The position numbers were made by a program, and so were the translations under genes. From Alistipes sp. CAG:268 (lineage in GTDB: Bacteria > Bacteroidota > Bacteroidia > Bacteroidales > Rikenellaceae), in contig FR892001.1 of assembly GCA_000434235.1 (NCBI GenBank), positions 67,000 to 86,105 of the forward strand: a DNA stretch of 19,106 nucleotides. Reading direction: 5' to 3'. The notes under the pieces were generated by a model. The model saw only the letters and a program-made list of their open reading frames with translations, was not told where the DNA came from and made no database searches. Within the stretch, counting starts at the first letter, position 1. Each line of letters opens with the position of its first letter. Shown piece after piece: positions 6,884 to 15,600 of the stretch.

Positions 6884-7963
6884 TCACTCCTCGATGATCG
6901 CTGTCACACGGATGCGGCGCATGGGCCGCACGGGGTCGTTCGTCACGATGATCAGGAAGTCGCTCATCACGCCGTACTGCTGGCGGGCCGGGTCGAGCAC
7001 CACTTCGGCTTCGGCCGCCTGCCCGGGAGAAACCGTCGTGCCGGGGCGGAGCGTCGCGGTGACGTGGCCTCCGCTCTCCACCGATCGGACGACGAGTTCG
7101 CCGCGTCCCGTATTCGAGAGAGCGAACCGCAACCGTTGCTCGGGGGCGTTGTGCTTCACGGGGCCAAATTTAAGGATATTTTCCGAGATTTCGCACCGCG
7201 GGGCACGACCCTCGGGCATCCGGGCCGGGTTGTCGGCTCCGATGCCGTGCGTGACGATCCGCACGTCGCGGCTCCTCCCGTCTACGAAAACCTGCATTGC
7301 GTCGCGTATGGTGCCGTAGCGGGGGCGGTCGGCGGGGATCAGGTAGCCCAGGTTGATCTGTCCCCGGGCCCCCGGGGCGATGGTCTGCGGGTAATCGACC
7401 GAGAGCAGCCCGCTTGCAACCTCGGGACGCAACTCGAGCCGGATCTTGTGCTGCGAGGTGTTGGCGTATCCGATGACCGACTGCATCCGCTCCCCGGGAT
7501 ACATATAGGTGAAGGCGCAGAGTGTCGAACTCAGGCGCAGTCCGCCGCCGGCATCGACCGGGTACTGCTCCTCGATGCTCTTCGGGCGGGGGATGACCTG
7601 GCCCCGGATCGTGAGGGTGGCGATCCGCTTGCGGTCGGAGGAGTAGACCCACAACTCTCGGTCGAAGGTGCCCGGACGGTTGGTCGGGTCGTAGGTGACC
7701 GTGATTCGCGTCTCGGCGCCCGGGAGGATCGGTTGCTTCGAGAATTCGGGCACCGTGCAGCCGCACGTGGTCACCACGTCGAGGATGACCAGCGGCCGGT
7801 CGCTGCCGTTCTTTCCCGTGAATGTATGGCTCACCGGACCGTCGGTTTCGCGTATGGAGCCGAAATCCCACTCCGAGGGCTCGAATGCGAGTTGAGCCTG
7901 CACAGTCGGTATGGTCGCTCCGAATGTGCAGATTATGAATAATATAAGAGTCTTCAGGCGCAT
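6884..7963 (-). CDS. Exported DUF1573 protein
   Basis: A 359-aa exported protein. Residues 1-23 form a signal peptide (MRLKTLILFIICTFG to VQA). A DUF1573 immunoglobulin-like domain follows at about 25-120, with the family hallmark EWDFGSIRETDGPVSHTF and the Cys-Gly-Cys at 67-69. The remaining two thirds look like one or two further Ig-like beta domains, ending in an AEVVLDP and IIVTNDPVRPMRRIRV repeat of the same style. DUF1573 proteins are abundant in Bacteroidota; their function is unclear. The reading frame extends upstream through the tRNA-Asn region, but the true start is the ATG at 7963. It begins the signal peptide and follows a perfect -7 box by 23 bases. The gene heads an operon with nfnA and nfnB. 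That link is unusual and its meaning is not evident. Confidence 0.87.
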   Translation of the reverse strand: MRLKTLILFIICTFGATIPTVQAQLAFEPSEWDFGSIRETDGPVSHTFTGKNGSDRPLVILDVVTTCGCTVPEFSKQPILPGAETRITVTYDPTNRPGTFDRELWVYSSDRKRIATLTIRGQVIPRPKSIEEQYPVDAGGGLRLSSTLCAFTYMYPGERMQSVIGYANTSQHKIRLELRPEVASGLLSVDYPQTIAPGARGQINLGYLIPADRPRYGTIRDAMQVFVDGRSRDVRIVTHGIGADNPARMPEGRAPRCEISENILKFGPVKHNAPEQRLRFALSNTGRGELVVRSVESGGHVTATLRPGTTVSPGQAAEAEVVLDPARQQYGVMSDFLIIVTNDPVRPMRRIRVTAIIEE

Positions 7964-7986
7964 GCTTCCAAATGTAGGATGATTTA

Positions 7987-7994
7987 CAAAGATA
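7987..7994 (-). promoter_or_regulatory. -7 promoter box for the DUF1573-nfnAB operon
   Basis: On the minus strand TATCTTTG matches TAnnTTTG exactly and lies 23 bases before the ATG at 7963. No TTTG is found 19-21 bases upstream; that position falls in and just before a long T run, so the -33 element is weak. The tRNA-Asn promoter starts about 30 bases away in the opposite direction. Confidence 0.55.
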
Positions 7995-8024
7995 CATTTT
8001 TTGTGAAAAAAAAAGCGCGAAAAT

Positions 8025-8055
8025 TTTGCGGGAATGAAAATTTGCCCTATATTTG
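8025..8055 (+). promoter_or_regulatory. Consensus promoter for tRNA-Asn
   Basis: TTTG at 8025-8028, a 19-base spacer, and TATATTTG at 8048-8055 match the Bacteroidota housekeeping consensus perfectly. The predicted start, near 8062, is about 28 bases before the tRNA. Confidence 0.85.
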
Positions 8056-8089
8056 CACACCGAAAACGAGAAACAACGTTCTTCGAAAA

Positions 8090-8163
8090 GCCTGAATAGC
8101 TCAGTTGGTTAGAGCACATGACTGTTAATCATGGGGTCCTAGGTTCAAGTCCTTGTTCAGGCG
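8090..8163 (+). tRNA. tRNA-Asn (anticodon GTT)
   Basis: A 74-base cloverleaf. The acceptor strands GCCTGAA (8090-8096) and TTCAGGC (8156-8162) pair fully, with discriminator G. The anticodon stem CATGA/TCATG encloses the loop CTGTTAA, with GTT at 8124-8126. The D arm GCTC...GAGC and the T loop TTCAAGT are normal. CCA is not encoded. Confidence 0.95.
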
Positions 8164-8251
8164 CAGATGCGCGAGGGTTGCGTAAGGTTCTTTGTAGAAC
8201 ACGCCTGCAAAAGGGTGGTCTGAATGAATGAAAAATTTTTTTAACGAAAAA

Positions 8252-8282
8252 TTTGGAGTTCGAAAAAAAAGAATTACCTTTG
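8252..8282 (+). promoter_or_regulatory. Consensus promoter for tRNA-Val(TAC)
   Basis: TTTG at 8252-8255, a 19-base spacer, and TACCTTTG at 8275-8282 match the consensus perfectly. The predicted start is about 14 bases before the tRNA. The rest of the 139-base gap after tRNA-Asn holds a small GTTCT/AGAAC hairpin (8187-8200) with no T tract, and an A/T-rich stretch. Confidence 0.85.
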
Positions 8283-8302
8283 CAGTCCCAAGCCATTTTT
8301 AA

Positions 8303-8377
8303 GGGAGCTTAGCTCAGCTGGTTCAGAGCGTCTGCCTTACAAGCAGAGGGTCGGGGGTTCGAATCCCTCAGCTCCCA
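8303..8377 (+). tRNA. tRNA-Val (anticodon TAC)
   Basis: A 75-base cloverleaf. The acceptor strands GGGAGCT (8303-8309) and AGCTCCC (8370-8376) pair fully, with discriminator A. The anticodon stem TCTGC/GCAGA encloses the loop CTTACAA, with TAC at 8338-8340. T arm GGGGG-TTCGAAT-CCCTC. CCA is not encoded. Confidence 0.95.
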
Positions 8378-8392
8378 CAAATTTGAAAAAGA

Positions 8393-8424
8393 ACGACTTA
8401 CAGTGTATGTAAGCCGTTTTTTTT
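8393..8424 (+). terminator. Hairpin terminator between the two valine tRNAs
   Basis: CGACTTAC (8394-8401) pairs with GTAAGCCG (8409-8416) with one A-C mismatch around a 7-base loop, followed by eight T at 8417-8424. It ends only 4 bases before the next tRNA. Confidence 0.75.
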
Positions 8425-8428
8425 ATCC

Positions 8429-8502
8429 GGGAGCATAGCTCAGGGGTTCAGAGCGCCTGCTTGACAAGCAGGAGGTCTGCAGTTCAAATCTGCATGTTCC
8501 CA
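8429..8502 (+). tRNA. tRNA-Val (anticodon GAC)
   Basis: A 74-base cloverleaf. The acceptor strands GGGAGCA (8429-8435) and TGTTCCC (8495-8501) pair with one G-T wobble, discriminator A. The anticodon stem CCTGC/GCAGG encloses the loop TTGACAA, with GAC at 8463-8465. T arm TGCAG-TTCAAAT-CTGCA. No promoter of its own is visible, since the terminator lies immediately upstream. CCA is not encoded. Confidence 0.93.
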
Positions 8503-8512
8503 CTGCGTCAGC

Positions 8513-8548
8513 CGACGGACCGTGTATCGATGCGGTCCGTCGTTTTTT
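8513..8548 (+). terminator. Hairpin terminator after the tRNA cluster
   Basis: CGACGGACCG (8513-8522) pairs perfectly with CGGTCCGTCG (8533-8542) around a 10-base loop and is followed by six T (8543-8548). Confidence 0.9.
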
Positions 8549-8591
8549 ATATCTGCTCCGTTCGTGCAGTGCGGCGGCAATGCGGCAAATG

Positions 8592-8623
8592 AAAAAGCCG
8601 GCGGCCCTCAGGGGCCGCCGGCT
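8592..8623 (-). terminator. Strong terminator closing the GH18 PUL
   Basis: AGCCGGCGGCCC (8596-8607) and GGGCCGCCGGCT (8612-8623) form a perfect 12-pair stem with a 4-base loop. Read on the minus strand it is followed by five T. It lies 24 bases after the stop of the last PUL gene and converges on the tRNA terminator. Confidence 0.92.
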
Positions 8624-8647
8624 CGTTTTCTGTCCGGTGTGCTTGGT

Positions 8648-9877
8648 TTATTTGCTCTCTCCCGGCCACGGAGTGGACGGATCGTTGGACTTGATGCCCG
8701 GAATCCACGTCGGGTTCTTCGTCGTGGTCAGCGTATGGCCGTGTCCCGTGCAGTCCTCGAAAGTCGTGCCGCTGCCCTCATTGAAGCGCCAGTAAGCCTC
8801 CAGACCCTCGGACGAAGGGCTTACGGTGGTCATGTTGTTCTGGATCTGTGCTTCGGTGCGGCATACCGACCAGATGCGTGCTTCGGTGCAGAGGATCTTG
8901 CAGCCGTTCCACCACGAATCGTCCGTACCGTGTCCGCCGTCGCCGCCGGGAACGCTGCCGCCGAACCAGCCGGCCTGCTTGAACTCGCTCTTGACAACGA
9001 GGTCCTTCGAACCGGCGAATGCGCCGTTTACATAGATCGTGATCTTCGTTCCGTCGTAGGTTACGGCCAGATGCTGCCACTTGTTGGGCACGAAGGCCGT
9101 CGTCGGGTTGAGGAAGCCGTTGTCGCCCTGGAACTGTACGAGCGAGTGAGCTGCCGTGACGACCTCACCGGCGTCGTTCGTCTCGTCGTTCTGCGGGTCC
9201 TCGAAGCGCAGCAGGACCAGGCTGCCGTTCGAACCGCCGTTCGTGAAGACGGCGCGGTTGCGGTTGGCCGTGTCGCTGATCTGGAAGCGGACCTCCACGG
9301 TGAACTTGTCGAGCGACATGGGGAATCCCTCCTGCGTGGCCAGACCGGCGCCTCCGTCGAACATCGGGAGTGTCGAAACGGCGATGCTCTCGATTGTGAT
9401 GACAAAGGTCGAGGAGGCGCTCGTCGTCGGAATCTTGCCGTCGATGCTCTCCAGTCGCAGCGGAATGGCGTACATCTCGCCGGCCATATCTGCCGGAATC
9501 TGATTGATGTGGATCGAGACGGGATCGGCATTGAACTTGCCTTCGCTGATCGTGATGCTCTCGGGAAGCTCGAAGAGCTCTTCGGGCATCACCGTATAGC
9601 TTGCGCTCTGTGCCTCGTTGTAGCTCTTCAGCACCGCTTCGTCCACAACCAGACGGAACTGGGCGTCGGCTTCGCTCTTTGAGCTGAGGCAAACCGTGAT
9701 CTGTACGTTGGCGCCCTCCTCGCTATCGAGCACAACCTTCGTGGACCGGCTCAGCGACGAGACGCTTTCATTGATATAGGCATGGGTGCCGAGCGTTCCG
9801 TATTCCGCGTTGTCGCAGCCGACCAGGGCCGATGCCGCAACGAGCAGGGACGCAATCGATATTTTCAGTTTTTTCAT
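8648..9877 (-). CDS. DUF1735-LamG surface lipoprotein, probable glycan-binding protein of the PUL
   Basis: A 409-aa lipoprotein. The signal peptide MKKLKISIASLLVAASALVGC ends at lipidated Cys21, followed by DNAEYG. An N-terminal DUF1735 domain (about 30-150) shows EGANVQITVCLSSKSEADAQ and the MPEELFELPESITISEGKF pattern common in PUL lipoproteins. A LamG/concanavalin-like lectin domain (about 170-395) contains FTVEVRFQI, WQHLAVTYDGTKITIYVNGA, EARIWSVCRTEAQI and GLEAYWRFNEGSG. The likely role is to bind the target glycan at the outer membrane for the adjacent GH18 enzyme and SusCD; no catalytic residues are evident. It is the last gene of the PUL, 26 bases after GH18, and a strong terminator follows. 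In described Bacteroides N-glycan loci similar lipoproteins sit beside GH18 genes; the exact ligand here is inference. Confidence 0.9.
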   Translation of the reverse strand: MKKLKISIASLLVAASALVGCDNAEYGTLGTHAYINESVSSLSRSTKVVLDSEEGANVQITVCLSSKSEADAQFRLVVDEAVLKSYNEAQSASYTVMPEELFELPESITISEGKFNADPVSIHINQIPADMAGEMYAIPLRLESIDGKIPTTSASSTFVITIESIAVSTLPMFDGGAGLATQEGFPMSLDKFTVEVRFQISDTANRNRAVFTNGGSNGSLVLLRFEDPQNDETNDAGEVVTAAHSLVQFQGDNGFLNPTTAFVPNKWQHLAVTYDGTKITIYVNGAFAGSKDLVVKSEFKQAGWFGGSVPGGDGGHGTDDSWWNGCKILCTEARIWSVCRTEAQIQNNMTTVSPSSEGLEAYWRFNEGSGTTFEDCTGHGHTLTTTKNPTWIPGIKSNDPSTPWPGESK

Positions 9878-9903
9878 GGTATAGTCGGTAGATTAAAGGT
9901 TTT

Positions 9904-11049
9904 TCAATTCCCTGCCTCGGGGGTTTCGGGGTTCTCAAGCGCCTGCTGGGCGGCAATGGCCGTGCGCATCCATTTGTACGAGGGGGAGTTCATCGCCTCG
10001 TAGCCGAACTGGTAGGCGCCGAATCCGCCTTTGCGGAAGCCGTTCGTCGGCTCCCACATGGCCATGCCGACCAGCGAGGGGATCTTCGACTTGTCGGCCT
10101 TCGTGCCGTCGCGGAATACCCAGTAGAAGCCGCCGTTGAGGGCATCCATCGCACTCTCGAGGTTCTCGCAGATCACATAGCGGTTGGTGATCTCCTTCTC
10201 GCTCATTACGCTCAGGAACTTGTTCAGGCATCGCTGCAGACGGTCGTCCTTGTCGCTTTCGTATCCCGTGGCGTTGGGTGAGGGCGAACCTCCCGATACG
10301 GTGTAGGCCTGCACGACGAAGTAGTCGATCAGCGGACCGCTCTCGGCGTTGAGCGTCTGGGGCTCGCCATCGACGATCAGCAGCTTGTCGGGGTTCGGGG
10401 ACTGCGGACCAATGTATTTGTTGAGTTCGGTCAGCAGCGTGTGCATGCGGCCCATGTCGCTGGCCAGCGGGCCTCCGTAACCGTAGTTGGGCTCGAAGTC
10501 GATGTCGAAGCCGTCGTAGTTGTACTTGAAGACCGTGTCGGCGATCGCCTTCGCATACTTGGCGATGGCGGCGTCGATGGCCTCGCTGTCACCGTCCTTC
10601 CAGCCCCAGAACTCGTTGCGGGAAGCCTCGTCGGTGTCGTACTCCGCGGGGGTGAAGTTCTGGCCCACGTAGGAGGTAAAGCTGCAGAAGATCACCCTCG
10701 TGCCCTTCTTCTGCTGTACCTCGCGCAGATCCTTGATTTTGCCTTCCGAGAGGTTGCTCCAGTTGCCCCACAGCGAGACGATGTCCATCGAGTCGGGGAT
10801 GCCGGCCAGCATGTTGGTCGTCGAGACCGTGGGCTCACCCCAGCCGCTGTACCATCCGAACGAGATGGCGTGGTCGCTGGCCTTCCAGGCCCGCAGGTTC
10901 TGGTAGTAGCTTTCGGGTTTGTTCGTTTCGGTGTTTTGGGACTCCAGGACCCACTCGTTTTCCGTTTCGGTCCAGTCGCTGCAGTTGGTGAACCCGGCGA
11001 CGAAGAGCCCGGCGACGAGCAGAGTCCAGCTATTTCTTTTCCAGTTCAT
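9904..11049 (-). CDS. GH18 endo-beta-N-acetylglucosaminidase-like lipoprotein
   Basis: A 381-aa lipoprotein with lipobox FTNC (Cys23). The GH18 barrel occupies about 58-370. The catalytic motif is YDGFDIDFEPNYG: DGFDIDFE spans 179-186, with Glu186 the likely acid, and the Asp two residues before it completes the DxxDxDxE signature. Other family elements are AISFGWYSGWG at the first strand, FVVQAYTV near the last strands with the substrate-assisting Tyr, and GMAMWEPTNGF near the end. The family cuts GlcNAc-containing chains by substrate-assisted catalysis. In this PUL setting, release of N-glycans between the two core GlcNAc units (EndoF/EndoH-type) is more likely than chitin breakdown; that is inferred from the neighbours and general resemblance. 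It sits 27 bases after susD in the same operon and probably acts at the cell surface. Confidence 0.9.
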   Translation of the reverse strand: MNWKRNSWTLLVAGLFVAGFTNCSDWTETENEWVLESQNTETNKPESYYQNLRAWKASDHAISFGWYSGWGEPTVSTTNMLAGIPDSMDIVSLWGNWSNLSEGKIKDLREVQQKKGTRVIFCSFTSYVGQNFTPAEYDTDEASRNEFWGWKDGDSEAIDAAIAKYAKAIADTVFKYNYDGFDIDFEPNYGYGGPLASDMGRMHTLLTELNKYIGPQSPNPDKLLIVDGEPQTLNAESGPLIDYFVVQAYTVSGGSPSPNATGYESDKDDRLQRCLNKFLSVMSEKEITNRYVICENLESAMDALNGGFYWVFRDGTKADKSKIPSLVGMAMWEPTNGFRKGGFGAYQFGYEAMNSPSYKWMRTAIAAQQALENPETPEAGN

Positions 11050-11076
11050 AGTCGATTCTTGGTCTTGGTTTTACGG

Positions 11077-12615
11077 TCAGTTTTTCTTGGTCCAGAACAG
11101 ATCCACGGCCGGCGTGTCCGTGCCGCCGATCATCGTCACGGCGTTCTGGTAGTTCGTCGTGTTCTGGTCCTTCTCCGAGAGCGGGAAGGCCAGACGGCGC
11201 ATGCCGCGGTTCGAGTCCACCACGCCGCCGCTCAGGTTGTCGATCACGGGAGCCAGTTCGGGATAGCCCGTACGGCGGTACTCGGCCCACGCCTCGAGTC
11301 CCATCGGGTAGTTGGCGATCCACTTCTGCGTGATGATCTGCTCGAGGTGCTTCTCGGTCGAGGTCTCACCCTCCCAGGCGATCTTGACGGTGGTCTTGCG
11401 GTCGTAGGTGTATTTCGAGCCGCGCGGGTCGTTCGAGTGTCCGGCCGGAGTGAGCGTCTTGTCTGCCAGGTACTTCGATACGGCATCACTGTCGGTTATA
11501 CCATACTGTTCCATCGACAGGCGGATGCCGGCCTCGTAGTATTCGCGGGCCTTGGCCTCGCCGCCGTCGATCCACCCCTTCAGGGCGGCCTCGGCCAGCA
11601 GGAACTGCGTCTCGGCTGCCACGAATACGGGCAGCAGCGTTCCCGACGTCAGATTGGGCATCGAATAGGCGGCCACGGAGGTCTTGTCGAAATCAGCCTC
11701 GCCCGAGCGCATGCCGACATACTGGTCCGTATAGCCCGGGAAGGTCGATTTGGTGAAGTAGGCCGCCATGCGGGGATCCTTGTAGCCGGACATGTAATCG
11801 ACGATCGAGGCGTTTACGCGCAGGTCGCCCCACGATACCGATGCCAACTGGTAGGGGTTGCCCTGGATGCCGGGCGACATCATGGCGTTCTGGGCGTTGG
11901 TCTCGATCATGCCGGCCTCATGGGCGATGGCCTGCAGGGCGGACTCCTTGTCGTTCGTGCGGATGGCCACACGGAGCGTCAGCGAGTTGGCCAGACGGGC
12001 CCAGAGTGCATAGTCTCCGGCATAGATCGGGTCGCTCGATCCCATCGGCTTCGACGAGGGATAGGTCTGTGCGTAGGAGTAGAGCGTCGATGCGGAGTTC
12101 TGCAGGTGCGCGATGATGTTCTTGTAGACCTCCTCGTTGGTGTCGTAGGGCACGTACATCAGACCCTTCATCACCTGGCTGTAGGGGATCGGGCCGTAGA
12201 TGTCGGCCACGCGGATCATCACGGCGGCGCGGATCAGGTTGGCGATGGCCATCCAGTGGCCCGAGCCCTGCGAGAGCTCCTCTATCTCGAACAGGTTGCC
12301 GTAGATATCGAGGAACATCGTGTTGTAGGGGCCCTGGTTCCAGTCGGCCGAGGGGTTGAACGTATCGAAGTTCTGGCCGCCCCAACGGTTCGAGAGGGTG
12401 AAGTAGCCGCCCAGTGTGCCGACCATCTGGTCTACCATCTGCGAGTCGTTCTGCTGGACGTACATCATGGCGTCGATCATCGTCGGCAGCAGCATCGTGG
12501 GATCGGGCTCTTGCGGAGCATAGGGATCGGTGTTGTATTCTTCAAAGTTACCCGTGCAACCGGTCAGCGAGCCGACCAGCAGGATTCCGAGCATTATTTT
12601 GAGTCTGTTTTTCAT
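11077..12615 (-). CDS. SusD/RagB-like outer-membrane lipoprotein
   Basis: A 512-aa lipoprotein with signal peptide MKNRLKIMLGILLVGSLTGC and lipidated Cys20. The start of the mature part, NFEEYNTDPYAPQEPDPTMLLPTM, is typical of the SusD-like_2 branch rather than classical SusD. Later family features include ANLIRAAVMIRVADIYGPIPYSQ (about 130-152), helical TPR-like segments, FVAAETQFLLAEAALKGW (about 330-347) and a C-terminal AWAEYRRTGYPELAP (about 447-461) before RRLAFPLSEKDQN. It should cap the SusC channel at the cell surface and bind the glycan. It is 13 bases after susC and 27 bases before GH18, clearly one operon. Substrate cannot be read from sequence; the GH18 partner suggests an N-glycan. 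Confidence 0.94.
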   Translation of the reverse strand: MKNRLKIMLGILLVGSLTGCTGNFEEYNTDPYAPQEPDPTMLLPTMIDAMMYVQQNDSQMVDQMVGTLGGYFTLSNRWGGQNFDTFNPSADWNQGPYNTMFLDIYGNLFEIEELSQGSGHWMAIANLIRAAVMIRVADIYGPIPYSQVMKGLMYVPYDTNEEVYKNIIAHLQNSASTLYSYAQTYPSSKPMGSSDPIYAGDYALWARLANSLTLRVAIRTNDKESALQAIAHEAGMIETNAQNAMMSPGIQGNPYQLASVSWGDLRVNASIVDYMSGYKDPRMAAYFTKSTFPGYTDQYVGMRSGEADFDKTSVAAYSMPNLTSGTLLPVFVAAETQFLLAEAALKGWIDGGEAKAREYYEAGIRLSMEQYGITDSDAVSKYLADKTLTPAGHSNDPRGSKYTYDRKTTVKIAWEGETSTEKHLEQIITQKWIANYPMGLEAWAEYRRTGYPELAPVIDNLSGGVVDSNRGMRRLAFPLSEKDQNTTNYQNAVTMIGGTDTPAVDLFWTKKN

Positions 12616-12628
12616 AGGTCAGCGGTTG

Positions 12629-15600
12629 TTAGAATTGGAGTTTGATGTTGAAACCGAGGTTCCGGGTGCTGGGCAGCATGAAGTAGTCCACGTTCTGGTA
12701 GTAGTTGCTGCCGGTGGCTGCGGAGATTTCGGGATCGAACGGAGCCTTGCAGTAGATCATCCAGAGGTTGCGGGCCACGAAGCCGAGGGTGAGCTTGGCC
12801 TTGTTGCGGAACCACTTCTGCGGCAGCGTGTAGCTCAGGTTGAGCTCCTGCAGGCGGACGTTGGTGGCGTCGTAGAGGTAGTAGGCGCCGTGACCGCCCT
12901 CGGCCGAGGAGATCGTCTGGTAGTAGGTCTGGGGGCTGACTGAGCCGTAGTTGATCGGAATGCCGCCCCGGTCGCGGGCTGCGGCCGTAGCCTCCGACAC
13001 GCCGTAGTAGTCGAGGATACCCTGCGTTGCGGAGTAGGCCATGCCGCCGATGCGGGCCGTGAAGACAACTCCGAGATCAATGCCCTTCCAGGCGAAGTTG
13101 TTGCTCCATCCGAGGTTGCACTTTGGGGCCAGCGAACCTACCTTGCGGGCCTCGATCTCCTCCATCGACAGCGCTCCGGTATTGCTGATGAGGATGTTGC
13201 CGTTCAGGTCGCGGGCCAGCTGGTGATTGACGTAGATGTCGCTCAGCGAACCGCCTTCGCGCAGGATGACGCGCGGGGCAACGTCGGAGGCGCCCAGCCA
13301 GTCCTTCTTGATTTCGGTCAGGTCCTCGGCTACGCCCGTTATCGGGTTGATCATGCCGTGGGCCAGCTCCATGATCTTGTTCTCGTTGAAGGTGTAGGTG
13401 AAGTTCGTTCCCCAGCGGAAGTCTCCCCACTTGTTGTTATAGCCTACGGCGAGCTCGACGCCCTGGTTGCGGACGTTACCCGTCTGTGCGGCGTAGTTCT
13501 CGTAACCGGTCGAGCTGGCCAGCGGCATGTAGATCGTCTGGTGGTAGGTGTTCGAACGGTAGTAGGTGACGTCGAGGTTGAACTTGTTCAGGAAGCGGGC
13601 ATTGACGCCGATCTCCCACGAGCGGGTATCCTCGGGACGCAGGTCGTTGTTGGGGTAGGTTGCCGGGGCTTTCCATCCGTGGCTCTGCTCGACGTAGGTG
13701 TAGCTCGGGTTCGAGAGGTAGCGGTCGAAGGCCGAAGCCACCTGGGCGTACGATGCGCGGACCTTGAGGAAGGAGAACCAGTCGGGCAGATCGACCATGT
13801 TGGAGATGACTCCCGAGAGGCCGACCGACGGGTAGAAGAACGACGACTGCTTCGAATAGGCCAGCATCGAGGGCCACTCGTTGCGGCCCGTGAGCGTGAG
13901 GTAGAGCATCGAGCGCCAGCCCACCTCGACGTTGGCGAAGATGGCCTGCGTCTGGTCATGCCAGCCCTCCTGGTAGAGCTTGAACTTCTCGGTCGTGTTG
14001 AGGTTCAGCGTCGTGAAGAAGTTGGCGGTCTTCAGGTCGCCTGCCACGCCGGCCATCTCGTAGCGCTGGTCGTCGATCGAGGCGCCGATCTGGGCGTTGA
14101 GGGTCCAGTCCTCGCCGAACTGCTTGTTGATGTTGGCGATCACGTCGCCGTAGAACGTGCGGTCGGTCTGCGTCTGATCCTGCAGTCCTCCGTTGTCGCC
14201 GGCGAAGGTGGTCAGCGTCGTGGCGTAGTACTTGCGCGTCATGCGGTACTCCGAGTTGTCGATCCGCACGCGGCCGGTGATGTCGAGCCAGTCGGTGACC
14301 TTCCACTTGAGCGAGGCGTTGAGCATGTAGCGGCGCTTGTCCGTTTCGCGGTTCATGCGCTTCTGGATCCAGTAGGGGTTCTGGATCGAGTGTGCGCCCT
14401 CGCCGTAGGGCCAGTACTGCGCCATCAGGCCGCGGATGGGATCCCAGCGCTCGTAGAGGCGGATCTCGTTGAAATCATCGCCGCGGGGGAAGAGGTAGAG
14501 CGCCGGCAGGGGGTTGAAGTACTTGCCCTGCGAGACCATGTTCTTGTTGTCCTGGATGATGAAGTTGGCACCGAAGTCGAACGTCAGGCGCTCCTTGGCG
14601 AACGTCGTGGTGTTGCGGGCCGAGAAGTTGTAGCGGTTGTAGGCGCTTTCGGGGATGATGTCCGTACTGTTGGTCGTCGATACGGAGATGTAGGTCTGGT
14701 TCTTCTGGTTGCCGGTCGATACCGAGACCGAGTTGATGATGTTCGTGCCGGTGTTGAAGAAGTCGCGGGCGTCGAACGTGCCGTTGATCGGCGAACCCCA
14801 GCTGAAGGTCGAGTTGCTTGTGCCGTAGCGGTTCTGCATCTCGGGCATCATGTATACCGACGAGAACATCGTGCTGTTGCTCAGCGTGACGATCGTCTTG
14901 TCCACGGCGCCGCGCTTGGTGTTGATGATGATCACGCCGTTGGCGGCCTCCGAACCGTAGAGGGCGGCTGCCGAAGGTCCGGTCAGCATATTGACCGACT
15001 CGATGTCCTCGGGGTTGATGTCGGCGGCGCTCTCCGAGCCGACCTGGTCGCCGTAGCTGCCGCCCGATCCGCCGAAGCTGTTGTTGTACATCGGGATACC
15101 GTCGATCACGTAGAGGGCCGTGTTGCTCTTCTCGATCGACTTCTGTCCACGCATTACCACGCGCGTCGAGGAACCTGCACCGCCCGCGCCGGCGTTGATC
15201 GTTACACCGGCCACCTTGCCGACCAGCGAATTGACGAAGTTGGCGTCCTTGACCGTCGTCAGCTCTTCGGCCTTCACCTGCTGGACGTTGTATGCCAGCG
15301 CCTTCTCCTCGCGCTTGATACCGAGGGCCGTCACGACGACGGCGTTCATCTGGAGGGACTCCTCCTCAAGCTCGACCGTCAGTTCGGTCTGGCCCGTGAA
15401 GGGGATCTCGACGCTCTTGTAGCCGATGAAGGCCACGATCAGCACGTCGCCCGGGCGTGCCGAGAGCGAGAACGATCCGTCGATTGCGGAGGTGGTTCCC
15501 GTCGTGCCGCCCTTGATGGTGATCGTTGCGCCGATCACCGGACCGTTGGCATCGGTCACCGTTCCCTTGACGGTTACCGGTTCCCCCCCCCTCGGGGCTG

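Noticed and set aside
5954..7942. A 662-codon plus-strand frame opposite nfnA and the DUF1573 gene
   Set aside because: Low-complexity shadow of two recognised genes; no signal peptide or domain.
7964..8119. Upstream extension of the DUF1573 protein to an ATG at 8119
   Set aside because: It would run through the tRNA-Asn gene and the predicted promoters, and the signal peptide begins at the ATG at 7963.
8164..8302. Possible terminator or further tRNA after tRNA-Asn
   Set aside because: Only a 5-pair hairpin (GTTCT/AGAAC) without a following T tract is seen, and no cloverleaf can be drawn.
10441..12645. A 734-codon plus-strand frame opposite GH18 and susD
   Set aside because: It is antisense to two well-recognised genes, with compositional bias and no motif of its own.
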